A stretch of 61,019 nucleotides of DNA, from positions 22,574-83,592 of the forward strand of contig NW_020170577.1 in the NCBI RefSeq assembly GCF_000524195.1, in the 5' to 3' direction. The notes under the pieces are model-generated. The model was not told where the DNA came from. It did no database searches and saw only the letters and a program-made list of their open reading frames with translations. Of the stretch, positions 1-11,290 are shown in pieces (within the stretch, counting starts at the first letter, position 1; every line of letters starts with the position of its first letter). This DNA is from Echinococcus granulosus (lineage: Eukaryota; Platyhelminthes; Cestoda; Cyclophyllidea; Taeniidae). The translations under genes were made by a program, and so were the position numbers.

Positions 1-20
1 CCATCCATCCATCCATCTAT
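1..20. repeat. (CCAT)n microsatellite at the window edge
   Basis: The window opens with four perfect CCAT units followed by one imperfect unit (CTAT). It may continue upstream of the window. It is a simple tandem repeat with no gene attached. Confidence 0.8.
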
Positions 21-2550
21 CTTCTACTCCTTTCTCCGTCCTTCTATGTACCCATTTATCCTTTAGCATGCTTATATGTGAGATTTGTGTTTTCTCTAAC
101 TTGTGTCTCATTCTGTTAAACTTGGTTGAATCAAAATTAGGCACTTGAGGTAGAAGTTATTTCGGGATACACGTGGATTTGAAGATGACTTATGACAAAG
201 AATAACTTGAGGAATTTAAGATTGGTGGATAGAAGTGTACAGAACGGGGGTACGTTTTAATGGACAACATTTAATTCCTTGGAGGGCTTTCTATAGGACA
301 TTGTCCAGCTTCTGCTACAATCACCCTCAACTAATTCTTCTGTGATACACTTTGTCCTATATTAAATGTGGTTTTGAGAAGTCCCGTACAAACTTACGGT
401 ATTTGCTACTACGTAATGGCAGGTTTGGCCCTCAAACACGATGTTATTAGGTCAGTCTTCAACTGGCCTCGTGGTACGTTGAAGTTTGCACTAACGTCGA
501 TTACATGGAAAGCGGAGACGTTATAAGGGGGAGCGTCGACGACAAGGCTTCGACTTAGAGGAGAACTTAGCATTTATTTCCTTTATAAGGATCCATTTAT
601 CTACTTGAGCTGTTTGAGATCCTCAACTTGTGCTTTTGTCTTAGTAGGAGTGCCTTCAAACTGTGCCTCCCCGGGAGCCTTTTAGCCCTTCTTTGATATA
701 CTTGACATCGCTTCTCCCTTAATGGTCTGGCTTATTATGGCCTCAGAGAGGATGCAGGATCCTAGATAATTACACTTCTACTTCTCCCTTATTTGGCTCC
801 ATGCGGATTTATTGCATTCCCACATGAAGGGAGACACTTATTTGCCACTGGAATAATGGGGAATTTATATGGAACTCACTACATTATAATTAAGTGGCAA
901 GCCACTTTTAAGTCCAGCGTTTTAGCCTATCAAATACTACCAACATTTTTTTCATAAAACAAAAACGGGAATTGTATATATTTGCATTTCATTTTTCCAT
1001 TGTTTTACGTGCCATGTTTTGGATTTCGGTTGACTGAACTCTGACCGCACGGCCACACGTGTTCTTTGATGTGATATGCGGGATCCGCACAACTCCCGGT
1101 TTGGCAATAAATCCTGACATTTACGTACAGAACCACCTCTGTCTGTGCTTCTCGTCGGGTGCCAATTTTTGGACGCTCAGATTACTCATTTAACGGGGGT
1201 CCGAAATCAGTCCATCCGTCGGCTGTATTTTCCCCCACCGCTGTACACGTTCCTGGCGGACATGATAGTCTGGCCAACTAACTTTCAAGCACCTTAGGTG
1301 TTAGTCACAAAAAATTCAAAGCTAGTCACCATTTTTATCACCTTTGTGCGGTATTTAGGCTATGAAATCACCAACAAATGAGAAGTATCTTAGTACATAG
1401 GCCTTCCCCTCAATTTGATTTTCTGAACTAATGGCCGACTTATAAGTTTAGACATTTTCCCACTAAAAATTATTACTTAGTGTAGAGACAAGCTTATCCA
1501 TGTCTACCACATTTTTATGCACTCTTCCCTAGTAGAGTTGAGATTTCCTCCCAAAAAGAATAATGTATGCACGAACTGACTTTCCCACATGCACAGAAGT
1601 CCTAAATCATTGCCATGGTCTTTTTGGTATTCCAAACGCAATATTTAAGCGTTTATGTTAGGAACACGGCTATTAGAGACTAAAATCCCGTACCCGGCTT
1701 TTATACCAACTGGTGCATCCGGTGCCTTTAAAGATTTTCTAAGATGGCACTTATTGAATGACATGCACTTCATGCACTTATTAAGAATGACCAACAACCT
1801 CCTTTCAGAGACTGAAATTATTATAAACCTGGAATTGCGGTCAGAATAAATTAGGTTTTCCAGACAGTAGCCCACATTCCTTCAAGAAATAGCAGAAATT
1901 CCGGAGTTAAGTTAAGGAGACCTAGTTACTGCTTATGTGTTGGGCATGAAGTTGCCTCGTGGTCGTTGGGTGGGAGACAAAACTCTGTTGGCAGCCTCCA
2001 GCTGACCAATCGCAAGCGAGGGTAAAAGGAAGGCAAGTCGACGCTTTGCAGACTCTTGCATTTCTCAAAATATCCACAAAAGGACTCTAGATGTTCCCAC
2101 TACCAAAAAGACACCCGCCTTTCCTTGTACCTACTTCCATTCAGACGCCCAGAAAGAAGTTAGATGATTCATCCACCACACGGTCGAGGCACAGATACTC
2201 TGTATTAGTACCCATTAAGAATTGTTCGATACACCGCGTTGACTGGTCTAACCATTATGAGACATGACATTAAAATAAATTCCCACTTTAACGAGGGAAT
2301 TATTGCTCCGTCAGTATTGGACGACTAAAGGTTTTCACACCTACATGATGACTAGTTAAAAAGCAGAATCATGCTGTTATCACAATGAGTTACGAGATCG
2401 GCCAAGATAGGATTCGTTAATCTTAAAATGTTCCATGTATTTCAGACCGGAACTGGTAAGTAGAATACCAGAGACCAATTTCAGTAGTTCGGAGTTGCAA
2501 GCCTAAATCCTATGACAGAGTATTTTTAAGGGATTCCATAAATATAGCAC
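21..2550. other. Gene-free stretch downstream of PNP
   Basis: I see no recognisable coding exon or RNA gene here. The open frames are short and resemble no family I know. One small perfect hairpin is visible at 892-907 (AAGTGGC, two-base loop, GCCACTT). The same half-site recurs in repeats near 8,850. The right edge abuts the 3' end of the PNP transcript. Confidence 0.6.
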
Positions 2551-2653
2551 TTTATTGCAGACAATACCAAAAGTTTAGCAGTTTTATACCCAGAAACACA
2601 AAATGAAAATGGACTAATGACCCCAGTGGTGAAATTTTCAAACCAAATTTATT
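2551..2653 (-). terminator. Candidate poly(A) signals of PNP
   Basis: On the minus strand AATAAA occurs at 2653-2648, about 55 nt after the PNP stop codon, and again at 2556-2551, about 150 nt after it. Either could direct 3' end formation. The nearer one would give a very short 3' UTR. The assignment rests on the hexamer and its position only. Confidence 0.5.
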
Positions 2654-2707
2654 CTAATTTATGTGACAAAGCAATAGTAAAAGGGCATCATTAAATTTAA
2701 GAGGTCA

Positions 2708-3620
2708 CTATAGCTTTTCAACAAGCTTTTTCACGAAGGTTTTCATTATCTCCGCCCGCTTAGCACTGGTCTCAAGGACTTCCTCGTGATTGCAGTTAAC
2801 TTGACTGTCTTCATCCACCACAATGTTGTTGGTGATGAGAGACATGCCAAAAATCTTCATGCCCGCGTGCTTTGCAACGACCGTCTCGTGTATGGTACTC
2901 ATTCCAACTGCGTCGGCACCAATCATTCGCAGGAAGCGAGCCTCGGCTGGAGTCTCGTAGGAGGGACCCATCTGGGCAATGTACACACCTTCTTGCAGGT
3001 ATCGTTCAATACTCAGTTCCTTCGCTAATCCCTTTGCCAGTTCACGCAGCTCTTTTGTGTATAAACCATTCAATGCTGGAAACCTGGGCCCAAAACTAAA
3101 AAAAGTATAGATTAGCTAGAAGAATCAAACTTACTGAGACTCATTTGGACCAACGAGTGGGTTTTTTCCGGTTAAACCAAGCAAGCTAATGTGATCCTTG
3201 ATGATCATCATGTCACCGACGTTAAACTTGGGATTTAAACCACCAGCAGCATTAGTAACGATTAGGGTCTCAACACCGAGGAGTTTCATAACGCGTATAG
3301 GAAGGATGACCTATAATGTTAAAAGTGACAAATATTTTCCTTACCTGAGATATCTCATAGCCTTCATACGGATGAAATCGTCCTTGCATAAGTACGACGT
3401 CTTTACCAGCAAGTTTTCCAAATACAAGGTTACCAGGATGCCCGACGACAGTGCTTTTAGGAAATCCTTTTATATCAGAGTACTTGACAACAGTAGCCTC
3501 TGTAACCAACTCAGCCAAGCCACCTAAACCAGAGCCGCATATGATACCAATCTCTGGAAGCTGAGGAACAACGCCACTGAGGTAGTCAGCAATGGATTTG
3601 GCGTTTTCATAAGAACTCAT
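2708..3620 (-). CDS. PNP: Purine nucleoside phosphorylase (trimeric PNP family)
   Basis: Catalyses phosphorolysis of (deoxy)inosine and (deoxy)guanosine to free base and (deoxy)ribose-1-phosphate in the cytosol. This is purine salvage, on which parasitic flatworms depend because they lack de novo purine synthesis (established knowledge). Exons on the minus strand are 3620-3345, 3310-3135 and 3095-2708, joined across introns of 34 and 39 nt with GTAAGG/AG and GTAAGT/AG borders. The product is 279 aa, close to the usual 285-290. Visible family signatures are the phosphate-loop CGSGLGGL (28-35), GHPGNLVFG with His61, RFHPYEGY (81-88), VTNAAGG (110-116), GPSYET with Glu198 (194-199), GADAVGMST (210-218), SLITNN (236-241) and His254 in the base-binding loop. 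Residue 197 is Tyr where human PNP has Phe200; I recall the same change in Schistosoma PNP. The start was chosen because it is the first Met in the frame, a normal distance ahead of the first motif. The gene is divergent from TFG. Confidence 0.96.
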
Positions 3621-4279
3621 TATGACACTTCGTATCGCAGACTTTTGAATACGTCACAGACGGACAACTCCGATTAAAGGTCATCTTTTGGACAGAATGA
3701 ACAATCACATTATTACCCTCACTAAACATATCTCACCCAAAATCAGAATGTTTTTACATCAGTATTTTTTTACAATCTCCTTCGACAAATTATCACTTGC
3801 CTAAAAACAGTAGCTATGTGGCACCTTAATGTTAATGTATTTGAAGGTGCAAAATATTTTGCACCTATTTTGATACCCAAAGAGAGTACGACAGCCAGCC
3901 AGATAAAACTAACATTCAATGGCTTAAAAACTAGATGGCAACGGAATAATCTATCGAAAGAAATGTATTGGCTGAAAATTAGAAGCCTGTAGAGGTTTAA
4001 AGATAACTTACATTCAATAGTTTTTTCTTAAGTATTAAAAAAGCACTTAAGCTAAATTGTTATAATGCCTTTTGTGATAAATCCATCTAGGTTGATTGTA
4101 AGGTAGCCATTACTTTCTATACTACCCTTTTTCGAATGCAAATTTTGTTTAAAATAATTTTTTTTGATTTTTTACGATTGATATTGCGACTTTTAACAAA
4201 CATGACGTTCTTTGTTTGTTGAAATCGGTTCCTCACGCGGCAATTTCAAAGCTGCGCCAACACCTCACTTCTGTTTGAT
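3621..4279. promoter_or_regulatory. Divergent PNP/TFG intergenic region
   Basis: These 659 nt separate the two head-to-head start codons and must hold both 5' UTRs and probably both promoters. The right half is very T-rich around 4,140-4,170. I see no convincing TATA box placed for either gene. The outstanding element is a perfect palindrome at 3845-3866, listed separately. A related half-site (GGCACCTT) lies 25-30 nt to its left near 3,820-3,827. Confidence 0.55.
3845..3866. promoter_or_regulatory. Perfect 22-bp palindrome between PNP and TFG
   Basis: The left arm AGGTGCAAAAT is followed at once by its exact reverse complement ATTTTGCACCT, with no spacer. It lies 225 nt upstream of the PNP start codon and 414 nt upstream of the TFG start codon. 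A perfect even palindrome of this length could be a homodimer binding site or a cruciform-forming sequence. Which protein would bind it cannot be told from the sequence. Confidence 0.6.
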
Positions 4280-7200
4280 ATGTCGTTTGTGGCTGCGAAG
4301 ACGGATGGAGATTTCGTGGGGAAATTGGTAATCAAAGCCCAATTGGGCGATGACTTGCGTCGCATTCTCATCCACAATGAAGAGCTAACCTATGACGAGC
4401 TCATATTGATGATGCAGCGTGTATTTAAACCCAAACTTGATTACTTGGAAAGCTTTACCATAAAATACAAGGATGAGGGTATGTATCTTCTATTCTTACA
4501 TCCACTTGATAGATGATGAGTATATTACTATCGCAGAGGAGTTTGACTTATCCTACGCCATTCGTCAGTACAAAACATTACGCCTGAAGCTCGTCGGTAA
4601 GCCAGTGTATTAGTTTCCTTATTTATTGTTGTATGTCATGTTCTTGCATTTGTCTAGCTTCCCTTTAGAATATTTGCCATGAATATGCATAGCCTCATTA
4701 CATGTTGCTGTCGAGTAAATTAATGTATTTTGAATATTTCCCGGAGGTCGATTTTTCAACAGCTGATCTTGACTATAATACAGGTTTATTGTATTATCTG
4801 TGCGTCTTAAATACCTAGCATCTTTATGTCTTCTTTTATACGTATCTCCGAAATTTTCCTAGTTCCTCAGGCAGCGGAGTTATTCGCCAATGAAGCTATA
4901 TATGGCGAAAATACCAGACACTCACTTGACATCGAAGGTTTATTCACAGAAATCAAGCGTCTTCGTGAAGAATTTAGCAAACTTTCGGAGAAATTTGACC
5001 AGTTTATGCAAGATTCTAAGCAGGAATCGAAGATGAATTCTCGCAGTGCTGCTGCCTCTCCGTCTCCTGAGGTTATTTCTCTCGCAAACACTGCTTTTCT
5101 TACTACTTTATTTTGATTTTCCATATGCTAGCCTTTTTTATGCAAAATGGATGGATTCTAAAATCTGGATTTTGGTTTGTTGTAGAGGTCTTCGGAACCG
5201 CTTTGTGACGATGGTGCCCTGCCTGCTTCATCGGATGAACCGCCCAAACTTAATCATGCTCCATTTCCACCACAGGACTCGTCAGCTCCACCTTTTGAAT
5301 CGACGTTGAGGAAGCCATTATTGTCGCAGCCTTCGGAACAGCAGCCAACCGTTCCCGCATCATTGCCTCCACCTGTATGCGGAAAAAAATTCGTACTAAT
5401 TGTTAATAAGTGGTCATTAGCTCGTAACTGTTTAAATGCTGTGTATGTGTGCTGCAACCAGGCTCCTAGTGATTGCGTTTGTGCACGTTTGGTTAATTTG
5501 TGCGCCCAAGCCCATACGCTCAGTGTCTTCGAGGAAGCGGTCACTGCACCACCTTTGACCGAATCAATTTATGGTGTGATGGTATAGCATATAAATTTAC
5601 GACCAATAACTACGAAGTGCAATTGACGATGAGACATGTCTGATTGATTCAATCAATCGAATTTCGGTACTATCATACGTATCTTCTGGTTTAGTTAATA
5701 CGGTTCTCTTTGCTCCTTTCAGATTTCATCAGTGCCCGTCTTACAGCATGAAGCACTACCTTGGTCGGTAGTGACCACAATGAGGACACCGCCGACATCC
5801 TCAATCACGGGGGTTGCACCGACGCCGCCACAGCCACCGCAGCATCTCGCTTCATCCGCAGGCAGTTTTTTACCACTAGGCTCCATCCCACCTACACAGA
5901 CACAAATGCAACAGCAACACGCGCTATTGCCCGCCACTAACATGGCTTCGTCTCATCTGTCCACCTCGCAGCCTACTCTCCAGCCGCCCGGTCCACGTCC
6001 TGCTTTCATGAGTGGGCCGCCAATGCCACCTCCACAGCAGTCGCAGCAGCAGCAATCTATTCCACCACCACGGCCACCACAACTTTCTGCGGCGTCTGCA
6101 ACTCCGCCCCCGGTGAGTCTAATTCCTTGATATTTTGGTAACATTTGATCGGAAAAAATTGTCTCTCAAGTAGTTGGTAAACTACGTGATCTGTGTCTGC
6201 AGATCGTCGCTTCAGTTTAGTAGATTAATTGAGGATTTAAGTTTTCTTGACTGTGTGCAATGAAAAAATCTATCATACCCGTGTATAGTAAATTGCAGCA
6301 AGACAGGCGTCACTTCGGTTGCTTTTATGAGGTAGACTAAATCATATCTACCGACTGCTCACAAAAAGTTTAGAGGTAAAAATGTGCCTTCCTTCCCATT
6401 GAATCAATGTGCATATAAGTTGTCTCGTAGTTTTACCCGAACGACTGATTTTAAAACGCTGACGTGTTTGCCCAATCGCATTGGTCTGGCTGTTGCTTTT
6501 GAGGGCAGGAGAGTTTAATCCCTGCTCCCTTGAACTGGAATTTTTTTCAAAGGCATATTATCATTTTCATGTGTGGCCACAGTGCATGCTATTTGCTGGG
6601 ACATTTACATGATTTATTAGTGAAATCCTTTAACAAATACATGTGTTCCTTCCTGCTTTATGGTAACTGGTTCCACCAAATCATGTACCGCAAATAGACT
6701 GGTGAACTTGGAACTATGGGGTAGACATAGAATACCCTTGGTTTGAGGCTAAATATACTTTTTAAACTTAAATAGCTTAAATTTAAGCGGAATGTACCTT
6801 TTGTGGACTGTGGTGGATGATGTGGCAGGTTTTATTCACCATAGTTGCGCCCGTTATTTGGACTTTGGTAACGCTCCTTCCATCCTTCGAATGCATGCTC
6901 TGGACTTAGTGAGTTGCCGTCTACTGTGTCCACTTTTCCACTCCCATTTGGGCGTATTGTTCCAGTCACCTTTAAGGACGTTATAAGTCATGTGTCTGTA
7001 AGTGGATTAAAAGATTGGAGGACCAGTCGCATTGATTTAATGGAGCAAAATAGTGGCAGACCTCATGCCTATGCGTTGTTGACGTTCTGCTGCATTATTT
7101 TCTTCAGATTTAGCGCTAGTCCTCCTGCTTGTTATTTTTTTTCAGATTGCTGGTCAGTTCCAGTCACACATGCCCCCACAAGTGTCCATGATACCGCCAT

Positions 7201-7556
7201 TGTCGGGCGCCAGCAGCATTGTTCCACCGCCACCACCGATGCCATTGGCAGGCGGTCGATTCCCCACCTCGATGGTGCCACCACCACCACCGCAGCCAGG
7301 CGTGCCACCACCGCATTCGGGCGTTCCACCACCACCGCCGCAGCCAGGCGTGCCACCTCCACCGCATTCGGGCGCGCCACCACCACCACCGCATCCAAGT
7401 GTGTCATCACCACCACTCCAGCCGGGCGCGCCACAACTACAGGCGGGGATGCAGCGAATGCCACTGCAGCTTGGCGGTCCGCCCTCAGGCCCCTTCGGTG
7501 CTCCGATGCCGCCACCGCCTACCCTCGGTGCTTATGATCAGCGCCCTGCACTGTAG
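4280..7556 (+). CDS. TFG: TFG (Trk-fused gene) homologue: PB1, coiled coil and Pro/Gln-rich tail
   Basis: TFG organises ER exit sites and holds COPII carriers near the ERGIC by self-assembly (known for the family). Exons are 4280-4478, 4513-4596, 4863-5071, 5186-5374, 5723-6112 and 7146-7556, giving 493 aa. Introns are 34, 266, 114, 348 and 1,033 nt. The third donor is GTTATT, weaker than the others. Residues 14-94 form the PB1 domain: [10 protein letters not shown] near the start carries the conserved Lys19, then RRI-IHNE, TYDEL and LMMQRVF, and an acidic OPCA-type loop at 64-69 is followed by YITI and FDLSYAI. This matches vertebrate TFG nearly block for block. Residues about 115-150 are a charged coiled coil. 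From about 160 the protein is low in complexity: Ser/Pro, Gln runs (about 280-350), then proline-rich repeats (401-442). The end differs from vertebrate TFG, with few Tyr and many PPPPP tracts. I see no AATAAA within about 800 nt after the stop. Confidence 0.93.
7275..7399 (+). repeat. In-frame coding minisatellite in TFG exon 6
   Basis: About two and a half tandem units of 47-51 bp, each encoding roughly [15 protein letters not shown], occupy TFG residues 401-442. Units differ by whole codons (one extra CCX in the second unit), so the frame is kept. The CCA/CCG-rich composition also produces long spurious frames on both strands here. Confidence 0.8.
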
Positions 7557-10347
7557 GCGGTGGACACATGGACTCGTTTTCCCATTAACTTAGTCTTCTT
7601 CCTTCTTCACATTAACCCCCTCCTATTACACACCTGCATGGTCTCTTGCTCTTCCTACCTGTCCACTTACCTTTCCGTTCCTTTCAGTGGGAGGATGACA
7701 AAAGTATCTATAATATTTCCGATCTAGCCTTGACGGTTGATGGCCTCTTTGCTAATCTTGGACTTTGGACAAGTTTTTACTAATATCATGCCTTCGGAAG
7801 GCGAACTTGAAAGCTGAAGCAAAACGCGGAGGCTAATTGGTCGGTTTTTCTGTACCGACTGTGCTGCTGTGGTGTAAATCGAGTAGTCGGCTATGCGCCT
7901 CGCGCCAAAATTCCACGTGGGCGCAGCAGGACGGTGCTCAGGTAACAACGCAAAATCTCAAGTCTTCGAGGGTTCGGTTACTACCGTTGCAGTGTGACGA
8001 TCTGCTCATGACTTGACTGAATCCGTTAGCTCTCCTGTCCATTTATAATTAGGTTTTAGCCACATGCATTTACCATCCTTTAGCATCTTCAAGGTAGCCT
8101 CAGGAAATGTGGCCTTGAAATCCCTCATCAGTGACTCATTGGGTTTGTGCTGAAGAACCACGAGATGTTTGGGAAATTTTTTCATTCAGGTGGCACATCA
8201 CTGGAGAAGGTCCCCCGGGAAGGTGATAGAAATAACCTTTAAACAACTTTGTCCACAATTTCTGACAAGGTGTTATCTCCTTGTTCGACTTGCCAAATAC
8301 GTACTCAGTAATTACCTTTGTCCTGGCTCTCACTTTGCCGTACTAGCGGGCGTTTTCTGTTTTTTTTTTTTGTCCAAAAGGAAACAAAAAGAATGAAAGC
8401 GCTTTTGGGGGAAGTAGTTAGGCCCATCAACAGTTAGTTATACTGTTGTGATTTCAATTTCGTCCTCCTCTCAGACTACCAGTTTCTTCGATCTTTGCTA
8501 CACCCTGGCCTGAATGAATGAGCTCGAGGGAACGAGAGTAATTGACCTAGGTCATGTCGTGACACTGATATCTAATTGAGTAGATAGTTTGTGAGGAATT
8601 CAACCATGGGCTTTACTTCGGGAGGAGGGATCGAGCTCATTCCCCTCCATGGAAATCAGCCTTTTATCTGTCCGGATCAAGTCTATCGAAGGTGAAATGA
8701 AGCAGACACTCCTTACGACACACCTCTTGCCTTGAGGCAATTCTAGGTGACTTTTTGACAAAATATACTTATCGTACATTTTGCCCAGAGGTACGTAGGC
8801 CAGTTTTGCCTTGCCTGCTTGAAGAAAACTGGAATTTACAAGTGGCAGACATTCCACTTTTAAGTGGCGAGTGGACGAGGGATGTGGCCACGACTCCGTC
8901 TCCCGTTAAAGAGGACTAGCGAATTCCTGGCCCCACATCTCCAGCATTTCATTCACAAGGCATTCTGATTCTTTCATTGTCGAGCAAATGCTTTGGCCCT
9001 TTCCAACTGCTTGGCTGTGTTTTTGGGCGTGCCTTCCGATTTGTCATTTTCCATTTTGGAGGAACTAAGGTGGGCAAACAAATTTGTTCATGACCAGGTA
9101 AAGCACGCTTGTGGCTTGAGATATTTTACTTCGACAAATTGGGCTCGCTAATTTCACTAATAATTAAAAAAATTCTAAACCTCTTCCCAATTCGGCTTTG
9201 ACAAGTTTTGCCTTCAGAAGGCAAGGGAAAAGTTGTCTCTGATCCTCTACATTTCCAAATGACATTTACCACGAGATGAAGGATGTGAAAGATGAATTAA
9301 GGTCATTATCGCATTTCCATTCCATGGCAAGGTCATGCCAGGGTGTTGCCTTGTGGAAGAAGAGCACATTCCTTTAATTGAGTCACCGCCCATGGGTTTT
9401 CTAGAGGGTGTCAGGATGCGGAGGTGGGGGTGTGGGAGGGGGGGAGGAGAAGCGCGTCTTGTGCACCCAAGTCATGTCCAGACATGTCGGGCGCTTGGAT
9501 CTCAGCCACAAATGTTTGCCTTCGGCAAGTGAACAGGGCGTTGTAAATCATTGTATCTGCAGTGCACCACACGTAGCAGATACAAGGAATGCGTAGTCCC
9601 CTGGGGATAAAGCGGTACGCGTCTCGAAAGTGTTGAGTGGTTAGTGAATGGATTGTCGGGGAACAGCCCAAGATGCATTCGAGTGTCAGAGTTCAACGGC
9701 CACTTCTCAGCCCAAGTTAATCTGTCAGTCAGCCAACAAAGAAGCTAAACTAATGCAAGCGAATTAAAAGAAGCGAGGGAGAACGAATTGGTAGCCTTTG
9801 AGACCTCGCCTTTCCCATATGCGACTCGCATGTCCATCGGGTTCCACGAGTTTCCCTTCCCACTTGATGTAGACGCAAACTAAATGTCGCCTCACCCAAC
9901 TACACCTCCCACCAATTGTTGTTTTGGTCTCTTTCCCATCAAGTTACTTAAAACACTTTAATTACTGAGTTTTTTTGGTTCTGGTGAATAGAGCGCCACG
10001 GTAGACACAATGCCCAGTCGAGTCATTCATTGTGGAAATCACATTCTATTCATTTTCACCCTCCTTCGGAGTGCCTACCATTACAACCGACAGCTCGAGT
10101 AGCCTTGACGATTGCAAAGCAAACAACTCCGAATGACATCTCCCGACGTGTGACATTCCTGTGTTGGTTGTGATTTTTATTTCCCATAATAAATTCCGTA
10201 TATTAAATACATCGAAGTAAGTAACAGCTAACTGTTTGCGGTTACCCGAAAGGAAAAACCGCATGAATTCCCTTGATCAAGTTAATAAATACCGGGAAAT
10301 ATTCACTCAGGGATTACATTAAAATTCATTGAAGGAATCATGATGCC
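7557..10347. other. TFG 3' flank and gene-free DNA
   Basis: No coding exon is recognised. An acceptor-like pyrimidine run ending in CAG at 7,687 is followed by a 31-codon open frame, discussed as a finding. Two short stretches share a hairpin motif of the type GCCTTC-N-GAAGGC, at 7790-7802 and 9210-9222. Both are preceded by similar sequence (GGAC/GGCTTTG-ACAAGTTTT), so they are probably copies of one old repeat. The stretch 8,600-8,900 contains several CCACTT/AAGTGG half-sites. Nothing else could be assigned. Confidence 0.5.
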
Positions 10348-11290
10348 TGTAATACTTTGACGGTTTGCTGGACTCTCAGTTTTTTTTACATGGGCACTTC
10401 CACTAGGCGACTTGGCCGCTGGACAGTGTCGGCGGCCTGCTTCTCAGACCTTCCGTATGTCTACAGTACAATTTTGCTTCCCAGCAGTGTCTCCATTCAT
10501 CTTTAGAGAAGTCTGGGGGTGCTACACTGATGGCAGCGGAAAGTGAACCCGATCTTAAAGGTCAACCACCCTCAGTTCCAGCGTTGATAGCTGGACCTTA
10601 ACGTGAAGGAAGAAGGACATGTACTGGGGATGGGCGAATCTATGACGACCCCTAAAGGTGGGGTTAAAAATGACGCCAATCTTTGGCAACCATCCCAGTC
10701 CCGTAGTCTGCAGGAACTGAAGCGACACTAGCCACGAACCATCTAGGCAAAGCTTGTTACGAAGCTGTCTGTGGCACCTGTATAAAAGTGGTGACTAGGT
10801 GAATATCCGATACAGATGGATCAAACCCACATAGTTATGACTGGGTAGCATTGAAGTGAGAACAAAGTGGAAAGGAGCGATAGAGGAGAAGCTTTACTCC
10901 CAACACCCTTTATTAAATGACTCTGCTTTTAGGCATATTCCTCATCCCACAAGCCAATTCTCAAGCGTGACGAAACCTTAGATTCGAAGGAAATGTCAAG
11001 CGGGACCAGTGACATTGCGGTCAAATAGCCCCTCAGTTCCAAGCGACCACGATGACTGGTTCGGTCGGTTCGTGAATGTTTATTCGCACAGCACCGACTA
11101 CGCGGTGATGGCTGAGGGGAGCGCCGATTGAAAGAGAAGAGGAGGTAGCGGGGGGGGGGGGCTATGGCTGCAGCTCCTCAGTCCCTCTATTCATCGGCAA
11201 TGCATATTCTTTTCGAGTATTGCGACTCCTTTCCACTTCAGGAAAGTCTCCGGGTGGCCAACTTGCGGTTGGCGGTTGCAGACTTTCATT
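10348..11290 (+). mobile_element. LTR-flanked miniature element, copy 1 (TRIM-like)
   Basis: The 5' LTR-like block runs 10348-10526, from TGTAATAC to CTACA. Two bases later comes TGATGGCAGCGG (10528-10539), 11 of 12 matches to TGGTGGCAGCGG, the complement of the 3' end of a common eukaryotic tRNA-Leu. The internal part is about 600 nt with no meaningful open frame. A purine-rich stretch (about 11,131-11,161) ends in 12 G and is followed by a second block. That block is truncated at its start and recognisable from about 11,162 to 11,290 (GCAATGCATATTCTTTTCGAG, then CTTCAGG). The internal part matches those near 24.0, 39.5 and, inverted, 21.8 and 38.3 kb. It is a decayed non-autonomous retroelement by inference. 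Confidence 0.6.

Noticed and set aside
7132..7515. 127-codon minus-strand frame opposite TFG exon 6
   Set aside because: An antisense shadow of the proline repeats (Val/Trp/Arg-rich), with no similarity to any family.
6914..7537. 207-codon plus-strand frame over TFG exon 6
   Set aside because: It is out of frame with the TFG coding exon and owes its length to the CCA/CCG minisatellite. Its upstream half covers intron 5.
9411..9671. 86-codon minus-strand frame in a G-rich stretch
   Set aside because: No recognisable motif, and overlapping frames occur on both strands.
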